Positions 49,101-60,366 of a stretch of DNA of 64,000 bases are shown in pieces. A model generated the notes under the pieces. It searched no databases. It was not told the DNA's origin and saw nothing but the letters and a program-made list of their open reading frames with translations. The first letter of the stretch is position 1; the number at the start of each line of letters is the position of its first letter. Both the position numbers and the translations under genes were made by a program. This DNA is from Phoebastria nigripes (taxonomy: Eukaryota; Chordata; Aves; Procellariiformes; Diomedeidae), in NCBI GenBank assembly GCA_035582835.1, contig JAYKAV010000012.1:530818-594817 (forward strand). The letters run 5' to 3'.

Positions 49101-51719
49101 ACTCAACTTTTTGAACTTCTCCTGACCCTTTAATTATGGAAATAGTTTGCAGTCAGCACTGACTCTGGTTTGAGTTCTGCTTTGGAAAGACTATTATTTA
49201 CTTTCCCTACTAGGGACACATGATTCCCACAGCATTCCCACTTTTTCAGCCATCCTGCAGGAATGTACACAAGGAGCTGTGCACTGAAGAACTGTGAATA
49301 GTACAGAGCTCAAGATCAGATCCAGTTAAATTCCACGTTTTCTTCCTCCCTTTTCATTTTTGTAAGGCTTAATAAACAGTCCTGTGTTTTGTTTGCCCTT
49401 CCATGAGCTCCGTCCTGCAGATTCTTCTCTTATGTTATTTAGGGCACATATAAAATGTGCATGGACCACCCACTAAATGTTGCTGTTTGAAATAGCCTAG
49501 CATCCAAATACCAGAGTCTAATAAAGCAGCAATTAGATAGACACTTGCTGAAATCAAGTCTGCTATTTCACTACCGTTTCTTGTTTCTCCTAACAATTGG
49601 TTAGGATGATTAAAAACTGATCTCTCTGTATTAATGGAGATAGAGCGTTCCTAAGAAAACACGTGTCATGGAAAATCTCGCTGAAGCATGCATTCAGCTC
49701 TCTTAACTGCTGACTGAAGCAAGAGCCAGAGGAATCCTTGTTGGTTAAAAAAATGACCAGCATCACTGTTATTAATCCTAATAACAATGATATCAGATAA
49801 TTTCTCGATCTCCTTTCACAGATCCCCAAGAGATTCAACTGACCTTTGAAAATGTGCCAAGTTCAAAACCACACTCATTGAAAATAACAATTCCACTCGG
49901 ATGGACCAGACTGTATTTTTTCATCTAACAACTGTGAAGAATTTTTTTATATCATTCATCCCTGACTAGTGCCAGAGACGAGCAAATGCACGTAAGCCCC
50001 TGTGCCAGCCATCTGTTGAGTAAAGCCCAGTGCCAGCTGCTTATCATGGGCTGCAGGTAAGAACAGGGCTGTAGGAAAGTCAATGGGAAGTTTGTGACCA
50101 TTTAAAGAGTTTAGGTAGGGATTCATAAAGAAAACCATATTCCAAGCACAGTAACATGGTTTGGAGCATAGCATTTGCCGACATACTGAAGCTTTTTTTT
50201 TAGCCGTGTTTAGTCTGCCAGGAAAACTGCATTGCATATCTTCATTTGGATATTTTTGTAATATAGATGACTCAAACCTTGCTCTCTTTATGTCTTTGAA
50301 TACAAGTCTTTTGCAAGACATTAAAATACGCTCACTGAGACTTTCCTTTCATGGGTACTCAATCAATACCCATATGTCAAATGGCTGCCATTCCATTTCC
50401 TTCCAGGTTGAATCAGGTCTTAAGTAGGTCTTTCATAACCCTGGATGGCACTCAGGCCTTTGCGGCCCGTCTCCCAGGTAACCCTGCAGTATTCAAATAA
50501 TAGTAGCTCCATCAGCTTTGATTTGTTCTACACCACTTCTCAAGATGACTCTTTTTTATTATTATTTTTAAGCCAGGCTAGGAATGAATGGAAGAACAAG
50601 GGAAAGGTGTTTATAGATTCAGTCAGCTGCCAGTTTGGGATGTGTGGGTTTTATTTTCGGGACAAACAGGTACATAGAGCTAGGAAAGACTGTCCCCTCT
50701 TCCACAGCCTGACCTAGTCTCTTTAGGGATATTTCTGTACTACGGGTATGAGAAGTGCTCCTGCTGCAGCATTCAGCTGTATTTCCAAGAAGTTTGGGCC
50801 ACAGAGGAATGCTTTATCCATGCTTTATCGCTTTCTTCCGATCCTGATACAACTACAACCCTGAAAATAGATAATGTCTTAACATTGCCAACTATCTGGA
50901 AAAGTTTTCAGCAAAAGCCCTGTAGATAAGATATCTGAACTCTATCCCTGGCCAGATTGATTTGATTTCACGATCAGTAGGACACAAATCCGCTGGGACA
51001 TTCAGCTGATGTTCATGTGCATTTCCCACATTGTGAAGGCTAAGATCAACTCTCAGTCACGGTCCAAGGAAATAAGCTTGCTGATTTTAAACCTTTCCAG
51101 ACACCCAGCTCATCAAAGGCACCCATTCACGGCATACCTGAATTACTCAAGTTCAAGCCTAAATTTTTAGCAGACCTTTACAACATCCCTGGTGTCCTGG
51201 CCAAAAGTCCACCACCTCTGTCCTGCTGTACTCCTTGAATGGCCATGTGTAGTGTGCTTTGTCCACCTCCTAAATACTAAAATTGTATGATTTAACATAT
51301 GCCAGTTCCACCATTGTGTGCATGAAAACACGCATTCTTTACCAATATAAGAACAGAGGGATTTTTTGAAAAAATATTTATGTATAGCTTTATAATTATC
51401 TTCATTAGAAACACTTCATATTTTGACTTTTAGCAAATTCAGTTTTTCTTAGCTGTTCCCCATGGCAATTATATTCTGGTTGTAAAGACGACTGTTACTT
51501 AGGAAGATGAATCATATCTTCTGTGAAGACACTGGCTATCACATCCATTAGGATTTCCTATTTTAAAATAATCTTGAAAACAAAATGTTTTAAACAACCA
51601 GTTGCAGCAACTTGCATGTTTTTTACTGGGTCAGAGTGATTTCCTTTACTAAAAATTGCTGCTAAAGAGGGTGTCACTCTTTGTATGAATGATACAGCTA
51701 TTGACAAGAGAGACCTGTG
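46168..51719. other. Non-coding unique sequence, nothing recognised
   Basis: No supported gene over 5.5 kb. Several overlapping frames of 60-121 aa on both strands, mainly in GC-richer DNA at 46.3-48.3 kb, lack domains. A donor-like GCAG|GTAAGAAC at 50053-50060, with an acceptor-like site at 49968-49969, would bound an 87-nt pseudo-exon. Confidence 0.5.
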
Positions 51720-51860
51720 CACATTCAAAAATTAAATGCTATAAAATCGAAGTAATCAAAATAACACACCAATCACATTAAGATGTTAATTAGCAAATCT
51801 TGATATTTTCAGCCTTACATTTTGATGGCATAAAGATGGTAAAAGCATCAGATAATAAAT
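51720..51860. promoter_or_regulatory. Candidate conserved non-coding segment (composition only)
   Basis: Repeat-free AT-rich segment with GTTAATTAGC and several AT-core motifs. Weak suggestion. Confidence 0.12.
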
Positions 51861-52552
51861 GTTATATAACGNCTGAAATGTAGATTCAAGGTGATTTATA
51901 TTTTTGTCACACTTAAAAACTTCAGGAATGATCCATCCATTACAAACTTTGTAGTAAGTGTGTCTCTATTGATTTAAAGGAAACAACTTCAGAGAAGTCA
52001 AAAACTGTGTCCTTTTTCTAGACATTTGCTAGCCCTTTCCAAAAGACACACATTAGTGTAGGTCTGTCCTATTCATATGTGTTATCTGGGCTTTTTTTTT
52101 TCCTTTCGTTTATCAGCTTTCATAGGGTTATTTTAGATACCTGATTTTACAACACAACTGATGTAAAAGATATACATCTTCTGTGTTTTTACCTAACATA
52201 TAATTAGACCAGCAAGGGTCTAGGTCTTACAACAAAGCCTTAAAAATGATAAATTGGTTCCCAGTATGTGACTGAGAGATTTAAATCTTCTCTCGAGGGA
52301 GAGTGGAAACTACCAGTCCAGATATTTGAAGATGAACAGCATGAAAATACACCAAATGCACTCAGGTAAGGTACGAGAATTGTGCTGTTATTAATTTTAA
52401 AACCTGCAAGGGGACTCCTATAAAGATAAATTCAGGACAAAAGAGGCCAGCTATCTAACTTTTACAGGTCAGGAAAGCTCTCTTTGGGAGGTAGTGGGAG
52501 GATTATAGATGTGTCTGAAAAAAAAGAGCTGAAGACTCAGAAGTTTGGAAAC
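51861..52552. other. Non-coding with a weak exon-like segment
   Basis: An unresolved base lies near 51872. 52265-52365 (101 nt) is bounded by GGTTCCCAG and a strong donor CTCAG|GTAAGG, but the acceptor pyrimidine tract is poor. Not called as an exon. Confidence 0.4.
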
Positions 52553-52568
52553 TTTTTTTTTTTTTTTT
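52553..52568 (+). repeat. Homopolymer T run (16)
   Basis: Sixteen consecutive T, the longest homopolymer noticed. Read on the minus strand it adds lysines to an otherwise meaningless frame (52503-52973). Confidence 0.9.
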
Positions 52569-54319
52569 GCTCTTGCTATTATTTTTTCCCTGTTGCTTTT
52601 CCTTATTAATTTTTAATTGGTAAGCCCAGATTCTTGTGCAAAAGAATCTAGATTTCTTCCCAGTTCTTCTAAAACTTTCTTGTCCAGAAAGGAGGGGAGG
52701 GAAGGCAACTCCTATAGGGACTGTCCCAGTCCACAGCGCGAGTAGAGTGGAGACCAAAGTGGGATGGGTCTTCAACTGCATGTTGCCAGAATCCACTCCT
52801 GTGACAGCATTGCCACTGGCACGGAAGTTATTTGTGCCATTAAAAAGCTGTATACCACATGCAGCGTTCCTGTGAAGAGAGCAAGAATCAAATGTGGCAG
52901 TTGGGATCCTGCCCTGCCCTGGCGTTATGTAGCGGGCTCTTGCCCCATTTGTTTGTAGGATTATAAATTCCACTTAGGCTTAGCCAAAAAGCTGTAATAA
53001 CTTCAAAACATATCAATAAATATCCCCTGCTGTTATCCCAGAAGTCAGGGAATTTTCTGAGTTCAGTCTATTACCCATAATGCTTCAGTAAAATTCACTA
53101 ACAATGTATATTCTGCTATTGAAATAGGTCACTCCATAGGAACTATAAGTTCAGTCATTTTCAAAGTCATATTTGATATAGTTGGCTATTAGGTGCTATT
53201 GCACGAGCTTGACAATTTTTGTTCTCCAATTAAAAAGTAGAACTAGCTTCATCCACATTTCAAGGATAGCCTTAAAACATAAAAGCTGACCAGTAGCTGT
53301 CTAGGCAGAGCATGATTCAGAAATCACACATTAAGAATCTATTTTGGACTTTTTGCTGGTTTTCGTTGACACAGAAGATTTATGAATTGTGTGTCATGCC
53401 ATGCTTTTCATCACAATGGTGACAACTTTTTCATTTTCACATGTCTCATTGTGTTTGTCCCAGGTAACAAATTTCAAACAAATTTCAGGTAGCAAATAAT
53501 TAATTCAGTCCCAATATCTGACACACAAAATAGATGTGTTTCAGAAGGAATTCAGTTTATTGCATTAAAGTAAGTATTTTTGTTCATTAGTGGGAAATAT
53601 CCTAAAGTCTGACATAACCCTTCAAGATCAAAGGCTACTTGGCCACAAGAGTTGTCCTATACAGGATTCATTTATATATCTGTAATGGTCATTATTATTC
53701 AGCAATTCCAAGGTGATATTTTCAGTCAGTATTAAAGTACCTCCTCAGACTTACTCTCTTGCCTTCTTTCAGACTGAAGCACAAATGCGCATCGTGGTGG
53801 GTACCTGTTGGAGGAAAACCACCTCCACTTTCCTCTGCAATGTGCTCTGAAGAATTCTGTAGTACATAATTCAAGGGAAAAGGCTGTGACTAGCAAGATT
53901 TTTAGCTGTTAGGAGACCCGTCCTCTGTTGTTTCCCATATGTCTCACTGTACAAGATTTCCATTTTAACTGGCTGGGGCAGAATCTAATCAATACCTTAT
54001 ATATATACAATCAGTGTGCTTTAGCAATACTTTTATAATTGACGAAAATACACCTAACTACTTGTAAGCTCATGCTACTTATGATGGTACAACAGAGGAC
54101 ATTGTCCTCCCTTCATCTTTCTATGTAATAATTCAACTATACAATGAACAGCAACAATGTCCCTGATAAATTTATCTCTGTACTTTATATATTGCTATAT
54201 AAAAAATCAACTTTTCTAGTTATCATCTTAGTTTGAACACACTCTGAAAACCTGAGCTTGAGGCTCAGCTTTTATCTGTTCTTCAGAGATCTCTGGCTTG
54301 ACTCTTGAACTCCTGCTCA
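52569..54319. other. Non-coding, nothing recognised
   Basis: Unique AT-rich sequence. The 156-aa minus frame at 52503-52973 crosses the T run and shows no domain. Confidence 0.5.
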
Positions 54320-54381
54320 CTTCTATTCAGACAAGGGGCAATATTTCTACTGACTACTGTGGGAACAGGATTGGGCCATTA
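54320..54381. repeat. Ancient palindromic interspersed repeat relic
   Basis: Reads TTCTATTCAGACAAGGGGCA, then ATTTCTACTGACTACTGTGG and GAACAGGATTGGGCCATTAA. It follows the pattern 'TTACTCAGGCAAAACTCCC', core 'ATTGACTTCAGTGGG', 'AGCAGGATTGGGCC'. The AGGATTGGGCC end is the most diagnostic part. Confidence 0.5.
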
Positions 54382-54995
54382 ATGTGTATTTGACATAGAA
54401 AAGCAGACTAATTGAAGTCAAAATGGTTTTAGAGGTCTAGTAGGTTGATTTTAATGAGGATTTTTAAAGCTGTCATACTTCTCATGCTTTTTTTCTCTGG
54501 GAATTTTTTCCTTAACAGCGATGTGAGTTATAAAGTGTTCAACCAGTCTTTTGTGTTTTCTCAATACCATAGAATCTGTGCACCTCACAAATTCTAAAAA
54601 TAAATACAAATGAGAGCCAAACCCTTTCTCTTTCCTTTCTTTAATCACACCTCTCCATGAGTAGGGAGTGCACTTTGCCCAATTGAATTTTCTTTCACTC
54701 AAAACTTCATGAAAAGCAAACACTAATGGAGATGCAATCTCCATTGCAGAGTGAACTTACTTTGAAATTCAAGTGACTATACATAGGATTTTTTTCAGAT
54801 CTATTCTGCAGTAGCAATGCAGCTTTTAAATGGCATCAATGGCAACTATTCAACAACTGAAATTACAGCAGCCAAATTATATTCTGATAATTGCAAAATT
54901 AACTTGTGTTGCTGTTTCAAGAGGGTGTTTACCCCTGGGAGGAGGGCTGAGCCAGGTATGGGCATCCTAGACCACCTTTCATTTAGCAGTATATA
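54382..54995. other. Non-coding, nothing recognised
   Basis: AT-rich unique sequence with chance frames only. Confidence 0.5.
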
Positions 54996-55325
54996 TTAGT
55001 TTGATTAAAGTTAATAAAGCAAGAAGAGATTTAGCAAATGGAACTAATGTTCAGAGATAATTTCAGTTGGAATGAATGAACGAGAGATGTGGAGAAGTAA
55101 TTACAGGAATTTGCTAAAGACCTCTAGGGTGAAATGCACATGACCGCAGCACACTGTATGAAGAAACAGAATGAGAAACAAAACATAGTTAGTGATAGGA
55201 TACTTCAATTATCCAGAAGTAAATTGGGAATAACCTGTGGTAATACTGCCAGTATGTTTATAACAATGCAGAGCTAATGCAGCATTGTTAGAGAACCAGT
55301 TGGTAAGCAGGCTGCAAGGCTTTGG
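54996..55325 (+). mobile_element. Decayed CR1-like LINE fragment (endonuclease C-terminal part)
   Basis: At about 55193-55235 the plus strand reads IGYFNYPEVNWE, which matches the conserved 'GDFNFPDINWE' block of the endonuclease domain in CR1/L3-clade LINE ORF2. About 50 bp on, CATTGTTAGAGAACCAGTTG resembles the following 'FLEQLV'-type block. No intact frame and no element ends are visible. It is an old internal fragment, and the outer limits given here are approximate. Confidence 0.5.
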
Positions 55326-55517
55326 AGAAAAATATATGTGAGCTAAGTGTTATTAGAGGACGTCTGCCATTCTGCTGTTCACGTTGCTCAGTGCCTCGCA
55401 GCTGGAGCAGCTCCTTTGGTTGACCGAGGTGTCACCCAACACCAACACTCATCCAGTCAAGGGGGGACTGAAGAGGACTTGCTGCACCTTAGATATACTT
55501 TTATTTAATTTTGTTCT
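55326..55517. other. Non-coding, nothing recognised
   Basis: Moderately GC-rich piece, then AT-rich. No gene or repeat family recognised. Confidence 0.45.
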
Positions 55518-55561
55518 GTATAGTTCTAGAGTAATTTTTGTATAGTTCTAGAGTAATTTTT
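55518..55561. repeat. Perfect 22-bp tandem duplication
   Basis: Two identical 22-bp copies (55518-55539 and 55540-55561), each starting GTATAGTTCTAGAGTAA and ending in five T. Complete identity implies a recent duplication, probably by replication slippage. Confidence 0.95.
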
Positions 55562-56288
55562 AGAAAGCAAAATAATAATAAACAGAAGGGTTTTAAACTA
55601 TAAAGCAATGTACTTGTCAGCATTTTACTCCTCTTTGGCTGATCTGGGTTACAGCATGGTGGTACTTGTTTACTCTGATGAACTCTGACTTTGAAAGACT
55701 CTGACAGGACTTAGCTGCACTCTTTTAATCTAATCTCTTATAACCTGTAATCAATAAGAAAGGCTTTTAAAATCATCAATAATTTATTCAAAATTATTCA
55801 GTTTTTCAGCCTTCCAGGAAGGCTGTTTGTGATTCAATGTAATTTCAGCATAAATAACATGTTAATTTTACCCTTCTCAAACTATAATGTTGTTGCTGCA
55901 ATATGAATTAATACTGAAAAGCTACAATTCATTCTGTTGTATAAAATATTAAAAGACTGGTAGACGCTATATAGTTTTCATCATGCTTATGCCAGTTTGA
56001 AGCTAAGCGATTTCTGCAGCAGATATAGATGGCATACAGCAGGTCTCAGCACACCAGTGCAGATAGCCTGAAGGAAGGGTCTCAGTGCATATTTTGCAGA
56101 TCCTGTGCTATGGAAAATGCTGCTCTCATCTCGAAACTGATTGTATGAAAGTGTGGACACAAAGTTTTATGTGCACTGTCTCTCAGTGATTCCTGTACAG
56201 ATGTGTTCAATTCATAATTCAAGGTTGTTTCTTCAACAGCCAGACTCAGCAAATTCATCCTAAGATCTGAGATTCAAGCTGGGTTCAC
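55562..56288. other. Non-coding, nothing recognised
   Basis: AT-rich unique sequence. Confidence 0.5.
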
Positions 56289-56329
56289 TCATTCCTTCCT
56301 TCTTTCCTTCCATCCTTCCTTCCATCCTG
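56289..56329. repeat. TTCC microsatellite
   Basis: Imperfect TTCC/TTCT/ATCC units over about 40 bp, a pure pyrimidine tract on the plus strand apart from interrupting A bases. Confidence 0.85.
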
Positions 56330-57402
56330 ATTTCTGTCTTTCATTTCACTGTTTGATCTAGACTAACAAAGATACAGATGTATTTTTATACCCTAAAGAA
56401 AACTCTGTTTCCAACTACACTCAGAGGTGATGAGTCTAGGGTTGATGTGCTTAATTTACAAAGCAGAATCAAATTGCACCCATTCTCCTCAGAATATACG
56501 TATCCTCCATGAAAAGCAACATAACAAGGAATCACTGCAAATTTCCTGTATGTAGGAAATTTCTGTAGATCCAGCATTATTTTAGGTAGATTTGTTTGCC
56601 TGGCTGACATTTCAAAATAGATGTATAAGCAGATATCATGGGACTACTTTTGTAACAAGCATAAAAACCCATATTCCGTACTTAGTACAAACTTGATAAA
56701 GAAGTGTAAGGGAATAACATTACTAGCTAATTGGAAAACTGCTGTATGAACACACACATGGAAGGTGACATCCTCAACAGAGGTGGTGAGGTATTGGCAT
56801 TAAAAACACAACATTCTTTAGCTTGTTTGCGTGGACACTGATATGATAAATGTCTTGGTGGTAAAAGGACTGTATCCTAAAGAATAAGCACAGCTTCTTA
56901 TGGCTGCCTCTGTTTCCAGACCTAGCACTGGCCTCATTTGGTGCCATTTTACCTTGAGATTGGATTTTCACCCTATCCCTCAGCTAACCTTAGAAACATA
57001 TTGATGGGACACAGCATTTCGGGGCAAGCGCAACTTCTGTGTACGCCTTATGGGACGTCACCCTCGGTTTGGCGATGCTGAACCTCACCACGCTCAATGG
57101 GGCTGTGCAGTCCTAAGCAAGAACTGAAATGCCATTTCCTTTCATGATAGAAATAAGACTCCTCTGCTCATCCTGCTGGACATTTAGGAGAAGGACCTTT
57201 GGTTTTACTCTTGTTTTGTTGTTAATGATGGTTTAACATGTGCAAGAAACCTCTTACGCTACTTGCTAGGCTTGAGCTCAATGAACACCTGCAAAGCCCT
57301 AACTGTAGAAGCAGTTTACACGGGGATAGCCCCTGCACAACCACAGCTCGTTTTGTGCCACTAATTCATATGAATGACAAAGGTCAGGAGCCTTTAAAGT
57401 TC
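56330..57402. other. Non-coding, nothing recognised
   Basis: Unique sequence up to the LTR insertion site. The frame at 57238-57471 runs into the LTR and is not a gene. Confidence 0.5.
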
Positions 57403-57407
57403 AACAC
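57403..57407. repeat. Target-site duplication AACAC (left copy)
   Basis: Five bases AACAC directly abutting the LTR end. The identical five bases lie at the other end (58240-58244). Confidence 0.8.
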
Positions 57408-57458
57408 TGTCGTGGATGGAGAGATGCACTTCACTCGTAAGAGAGAAGCAGCAATGTG

Positions 57459-57464
57459 TTTATT
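57459..57464 (-). promoter_or_regulatory. LTR polyadenylation signal AATAAA
   Basis: AATAAA on the minus strand, about 50 nt upstream of the LTR 3' end, where the R/U5 polyadenylation signal of an LTR is expected. Confidence 0.65.
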
Positions 57465-57944
57465 GATATGAAACAGCTATTCAACAAAGTTTGATAGTAA
57501 ATGCGACAGTGGTTTAAGAAGATTTGATGGCAAGGTGCACTTGATTATTTACTGCCTAGAGGACAGGGTCAGACAAAACTGTTAGGGAGACCCTCCTGTT
57601 GAGTCACGAGGTTCAGAGAGGACCCCCTTGCCTTCTAAACTCCTTCCCTCAGAGGAGTCTAGGTGCAGCTGGATCCAAACTTAGTCCCGGACTTGGTTAA
57701 TAGTTTATGTCTAAAGGATTATATGTGCACAGTCAATCTAAGATACAATCTTAGCGAAGCTTACAAAGTTTAGCAAGCTATTAGTCACTTAGTGAGGACC
57801 TGTTGCNGCAAGGAGTCTCTCAATATCAAGGAGTAAGGGATCTCTGCAGCAGGCACAACCTTGAGGGGCATCCCTACTCAAGGGGAGATCCTGTCNTGCA
57901 GCCCGCTGCCATGCAGGAGAGCTCAACAGGCCCTGGGCTGTCCA

Positions 57945-57954
57945 CTATTTATGG
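57945..57954 (-). promoter_or_regulatory. LTR TATA-like element CCATAAATAG
   Basis: CATAAATAG on the minus strand, roughly 285 bp into the LTR. It would place a transcription start near 57915-57925. Inferred from position and sequence only. Confidence 0.5.
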
Positions 57955-58239
57955 AGTAAGATGATTGACCCATAGTCGTATTTGCATACCAACTACAGAT
58001 GTTAGTTTCTTCCAAATTTGGATTGAGTCGGACATTGACCAGCACTGTGGTTAGGTGGGCGCATTGCTCAAATTAGCCCTTGGCTATTGTGTTGGTATCT
58101 GTCTCCCCCAAATCCACTTCGAGCCGGGTGCAGCCATCACGACCAGACACATCCATTATGACTGCCACTGGTGGTTATCGCTTGAGCAGGGTTACNGGAA
58201 ATAAAGGTCAGATTGGCGGGGGGGGAGCACACCGTCACA

Positions 58240-58244
58240 AACAC
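58240..58244. repeat. Target-site duplication AACAC (right copy)
   Basis: Identical to 57403-57407 and directly abuts the LTR terminus. This fixes the insertion boundaries. Confidence 0.8.
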
Positions 58245-60323
58245 GTAAAATAATAAACAAAAATGAGCACAGAAAACAATACCCACAAATTTTCATTTTC
58301 CAGTGGCGATAATGAGAACATTGTTACGTGTAATAGGTAATTTTTTGGTTTTTAACTCGCCATTGTCTTCTTGTTTTGCTTTAACCTGCAAAACTTCCCA
58401 TCAGGTTCTCTACATTATTCTTTCCCTTGTGTGGATCACACAATTAAGTGATAAAGCCAAGTTTTTGACATCTGTCTGATTTCCATGACAACAGATTATG
58501 AAACCAGGTGTAATGAGCATGTGAGACCAAAACTAAGAAAAACGATGAAACTAAATGAAGATTTAATCAATATGAAGAACAGCAACAAAGGGTGGGAAGG
58601 AAGGAAGCACATAACAAAGGTATTTCCTTTATAAGAGGAATGTGTTTTTCAATTTGCTCTCTGCTATCCAAACATTATAGGATATAAGAATAACCTGTAC
58701 TCATTAGGGAAAGGCAACATTAGTAGATTTTAAAAAGAAAAGAGCCGTGGCCTAGCTTGTGGCCCTCACTAAGCAAGTCATGGGTCCTTCCCTGCAGGAA
58801 GGAGAGCAGCAGTGAGGGTAACACTCACCCTTGCCATCCAGCCAACACCCGCTCTCCAAGTTGAGCAACACCAGAGCACCAGGACCAGCACGCCTGTACG
58901 TCAACCACAAAATACTATTCCTTCTTTCTCTTCCTCTTACGAAAAACATGACCTATAAGGAAAGATGGAAGGGATGTGAGCTATTTTGTCAGGACAAAAT
59001 AGCCTGAAGGGACATAGAAGTTTCAAATGCCTAAAATGTCACTTGAGGGAAGATATTAGGCTGTTTTCCATGCCTGCTGTGAATTGGACAAAGAAGTAAT
59101 GAATCCAGATTGCAGTAAGAGATACTGAAGTTTTTAAGAAAAAAATCTTCATAATGGTTCGGAAGGGTGATCGCTGCAAAACGGAATACTAAGGGAAGCT
59201 GCGGACTCCCCATAACGGGGGACAAGAACAGGTCAGAGAAGCATCTGTCAAGGCTGGTTCAGGGAGAGCTGGTCCTCTCTGGGAGTGGGAAAGCATTGTA
59301 CGGTCTTTCCGAATCTCTCCAAGCCCAATTTTCTACTGTATTCAGACCACAAACATTGAAAACGCCTTAATTCTTTAGCCTAAGTGATTTCAGCTTCAGT
59401 AGTTTGCTTGTACCACTTGTTTAAGTTCATAAACTATGTCATAACAGGCTAAGCTGGACATCTTGAAGTACCGCCAAAAAAGGCAAGCAAAGAAAATAAC
59501 TGTAATCCATAGTATTTTGAAAAGAAGAGGCATAAATAAGTTTTAAAGCCATGAGCACATAGAGAAAGAAATCATGGGAAGAGACCTGGCTGACTGAGCA
59601 AAGAACTGGTATTTAGACTCCGTGTTAGTATTTCCAAAGGCAGGCAGTGAATAATAATGGGAAGACTGATGTTGCCTGATTTTCAAGGGATATCTTAAAT
59701 CTATTTTAATGAAGTAATTCTGAATATACCTGGNTTTCCTTCAAGAATTTTCTTTCCACAGGTGAGGAGGTCACTTAGAGGGACTGGAAAGCAGCTCTGG
59801 CAAGTGTAATTCATCGACTTGACTTGCAGTGAGAACAGCTCTGAGCTCGTGGCCGGGAGAGCAGTCAGGAAGAAATACATGTGAATTTTGAAACTTTTGT
59901 CAATAGCATTAGGAGTTCAGTTTGGCACTGGCAGGGGCATAATAATGCTAGAGTTACTTTTGGGTCTTTGTACGTTACAATATAAATCTCACAGTAGCTC
60001 AATCTCTGTTCATTTTATGTGTGAAACATTAATAGATTTTTAATATACTGGCACTAGATAAAATGAACTTCAGCAACATCAAAAAGAAAAATTGACATTG
60101 CACAGTGCACAAGGAAATATACTTATGGCATTTTACACTGCTCTGATAAGTTGTGTGAGAGGTCAGTATAGGTGAAACACAGGTTACACGGCCTTGAAGA
60201 TTTGTTAGCTGTAGTAAATAATTGTTATTGGACTAGAGACCAAAAAGTGTAGGTATATGTGCAGCTTGCTGCAATTGAAACACTAAAGGGCTTCCAAAGC
60301 ATGCAAAAATCAGGTTACACTGA
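58245..60323. other. Non-coding, nothing recognised
   Basis: AT-rich unique sequence with an unresolved base near 59734. No gene or repeat family recognised. Confidence 0.5.
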
Positions 60324-60366
60324 CTAGATTAATTCTATATCTAGAATTTAATCTAGATTAATTCTA
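60324..60366. repeat. 14-bp direct repeat enclosing an inverted copy
   Basis: CTAGATTAATTCTA occurs at 60324-60337 and again at 60353-60366. Between them lies TAGAATTTAATCTA, which is the near-perfect inverse complement. The three copies form alternative hairpins. Confidence 0.85.

Larger units (their letters stand above)
57408..58239 (-). mobile_element. Solo endogenous retrovirus LTR, 832 bp
   Basis: Read on the minus strand the element starts TGTGACGG and ends CACGACA, the TG...CA ends required of retroviral LTRs. It is flanked by perfect 5-bp duplications AACAC. It carries a TATA-like CCATAAATAG (57945-57954) and an AATAAA polyadenylation signal (57459-57464) about 50 nt before its end, in the correct U3-R-U5 order for minus-strand transcription. 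No internal retroviral sequence, primer-binding site or second LTR is present, so it is a solo LTR left by recombination between LTRs. A 5-bp duplication is usual for ERVL and also occurs in some ERVK-type elements. Family not assigned. Three unresolved bases (57807, 57896, 58196). Intact ends suggest it is much younger than the CR1 relics. Confidence 0.88.

Noticed and set aside
49970..50056. 87-nt segment between an acceptor-like TAG and a GCAG|GTAAGA donor
   Set aside because: The acceptor is non-optimal and the open frame is short enough to be chance.
52265..52365. 101-nt segment ending in a strong CTCAG|GTAAGG donor
   Set aside because: The upstream acceptor lacks a convincing pyrimidine tract.
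52503..52973. 156-aa minus-strand frame
   Set aside because: It crosses a 16-base homopolymer that gives a run of lysines, and no domain is visible.
57238..57471. 77-aa plus-strand frame next to the LTR
   Set aside because: It runs through the target-site duplication into the LTR, so its end is set by the insertion.
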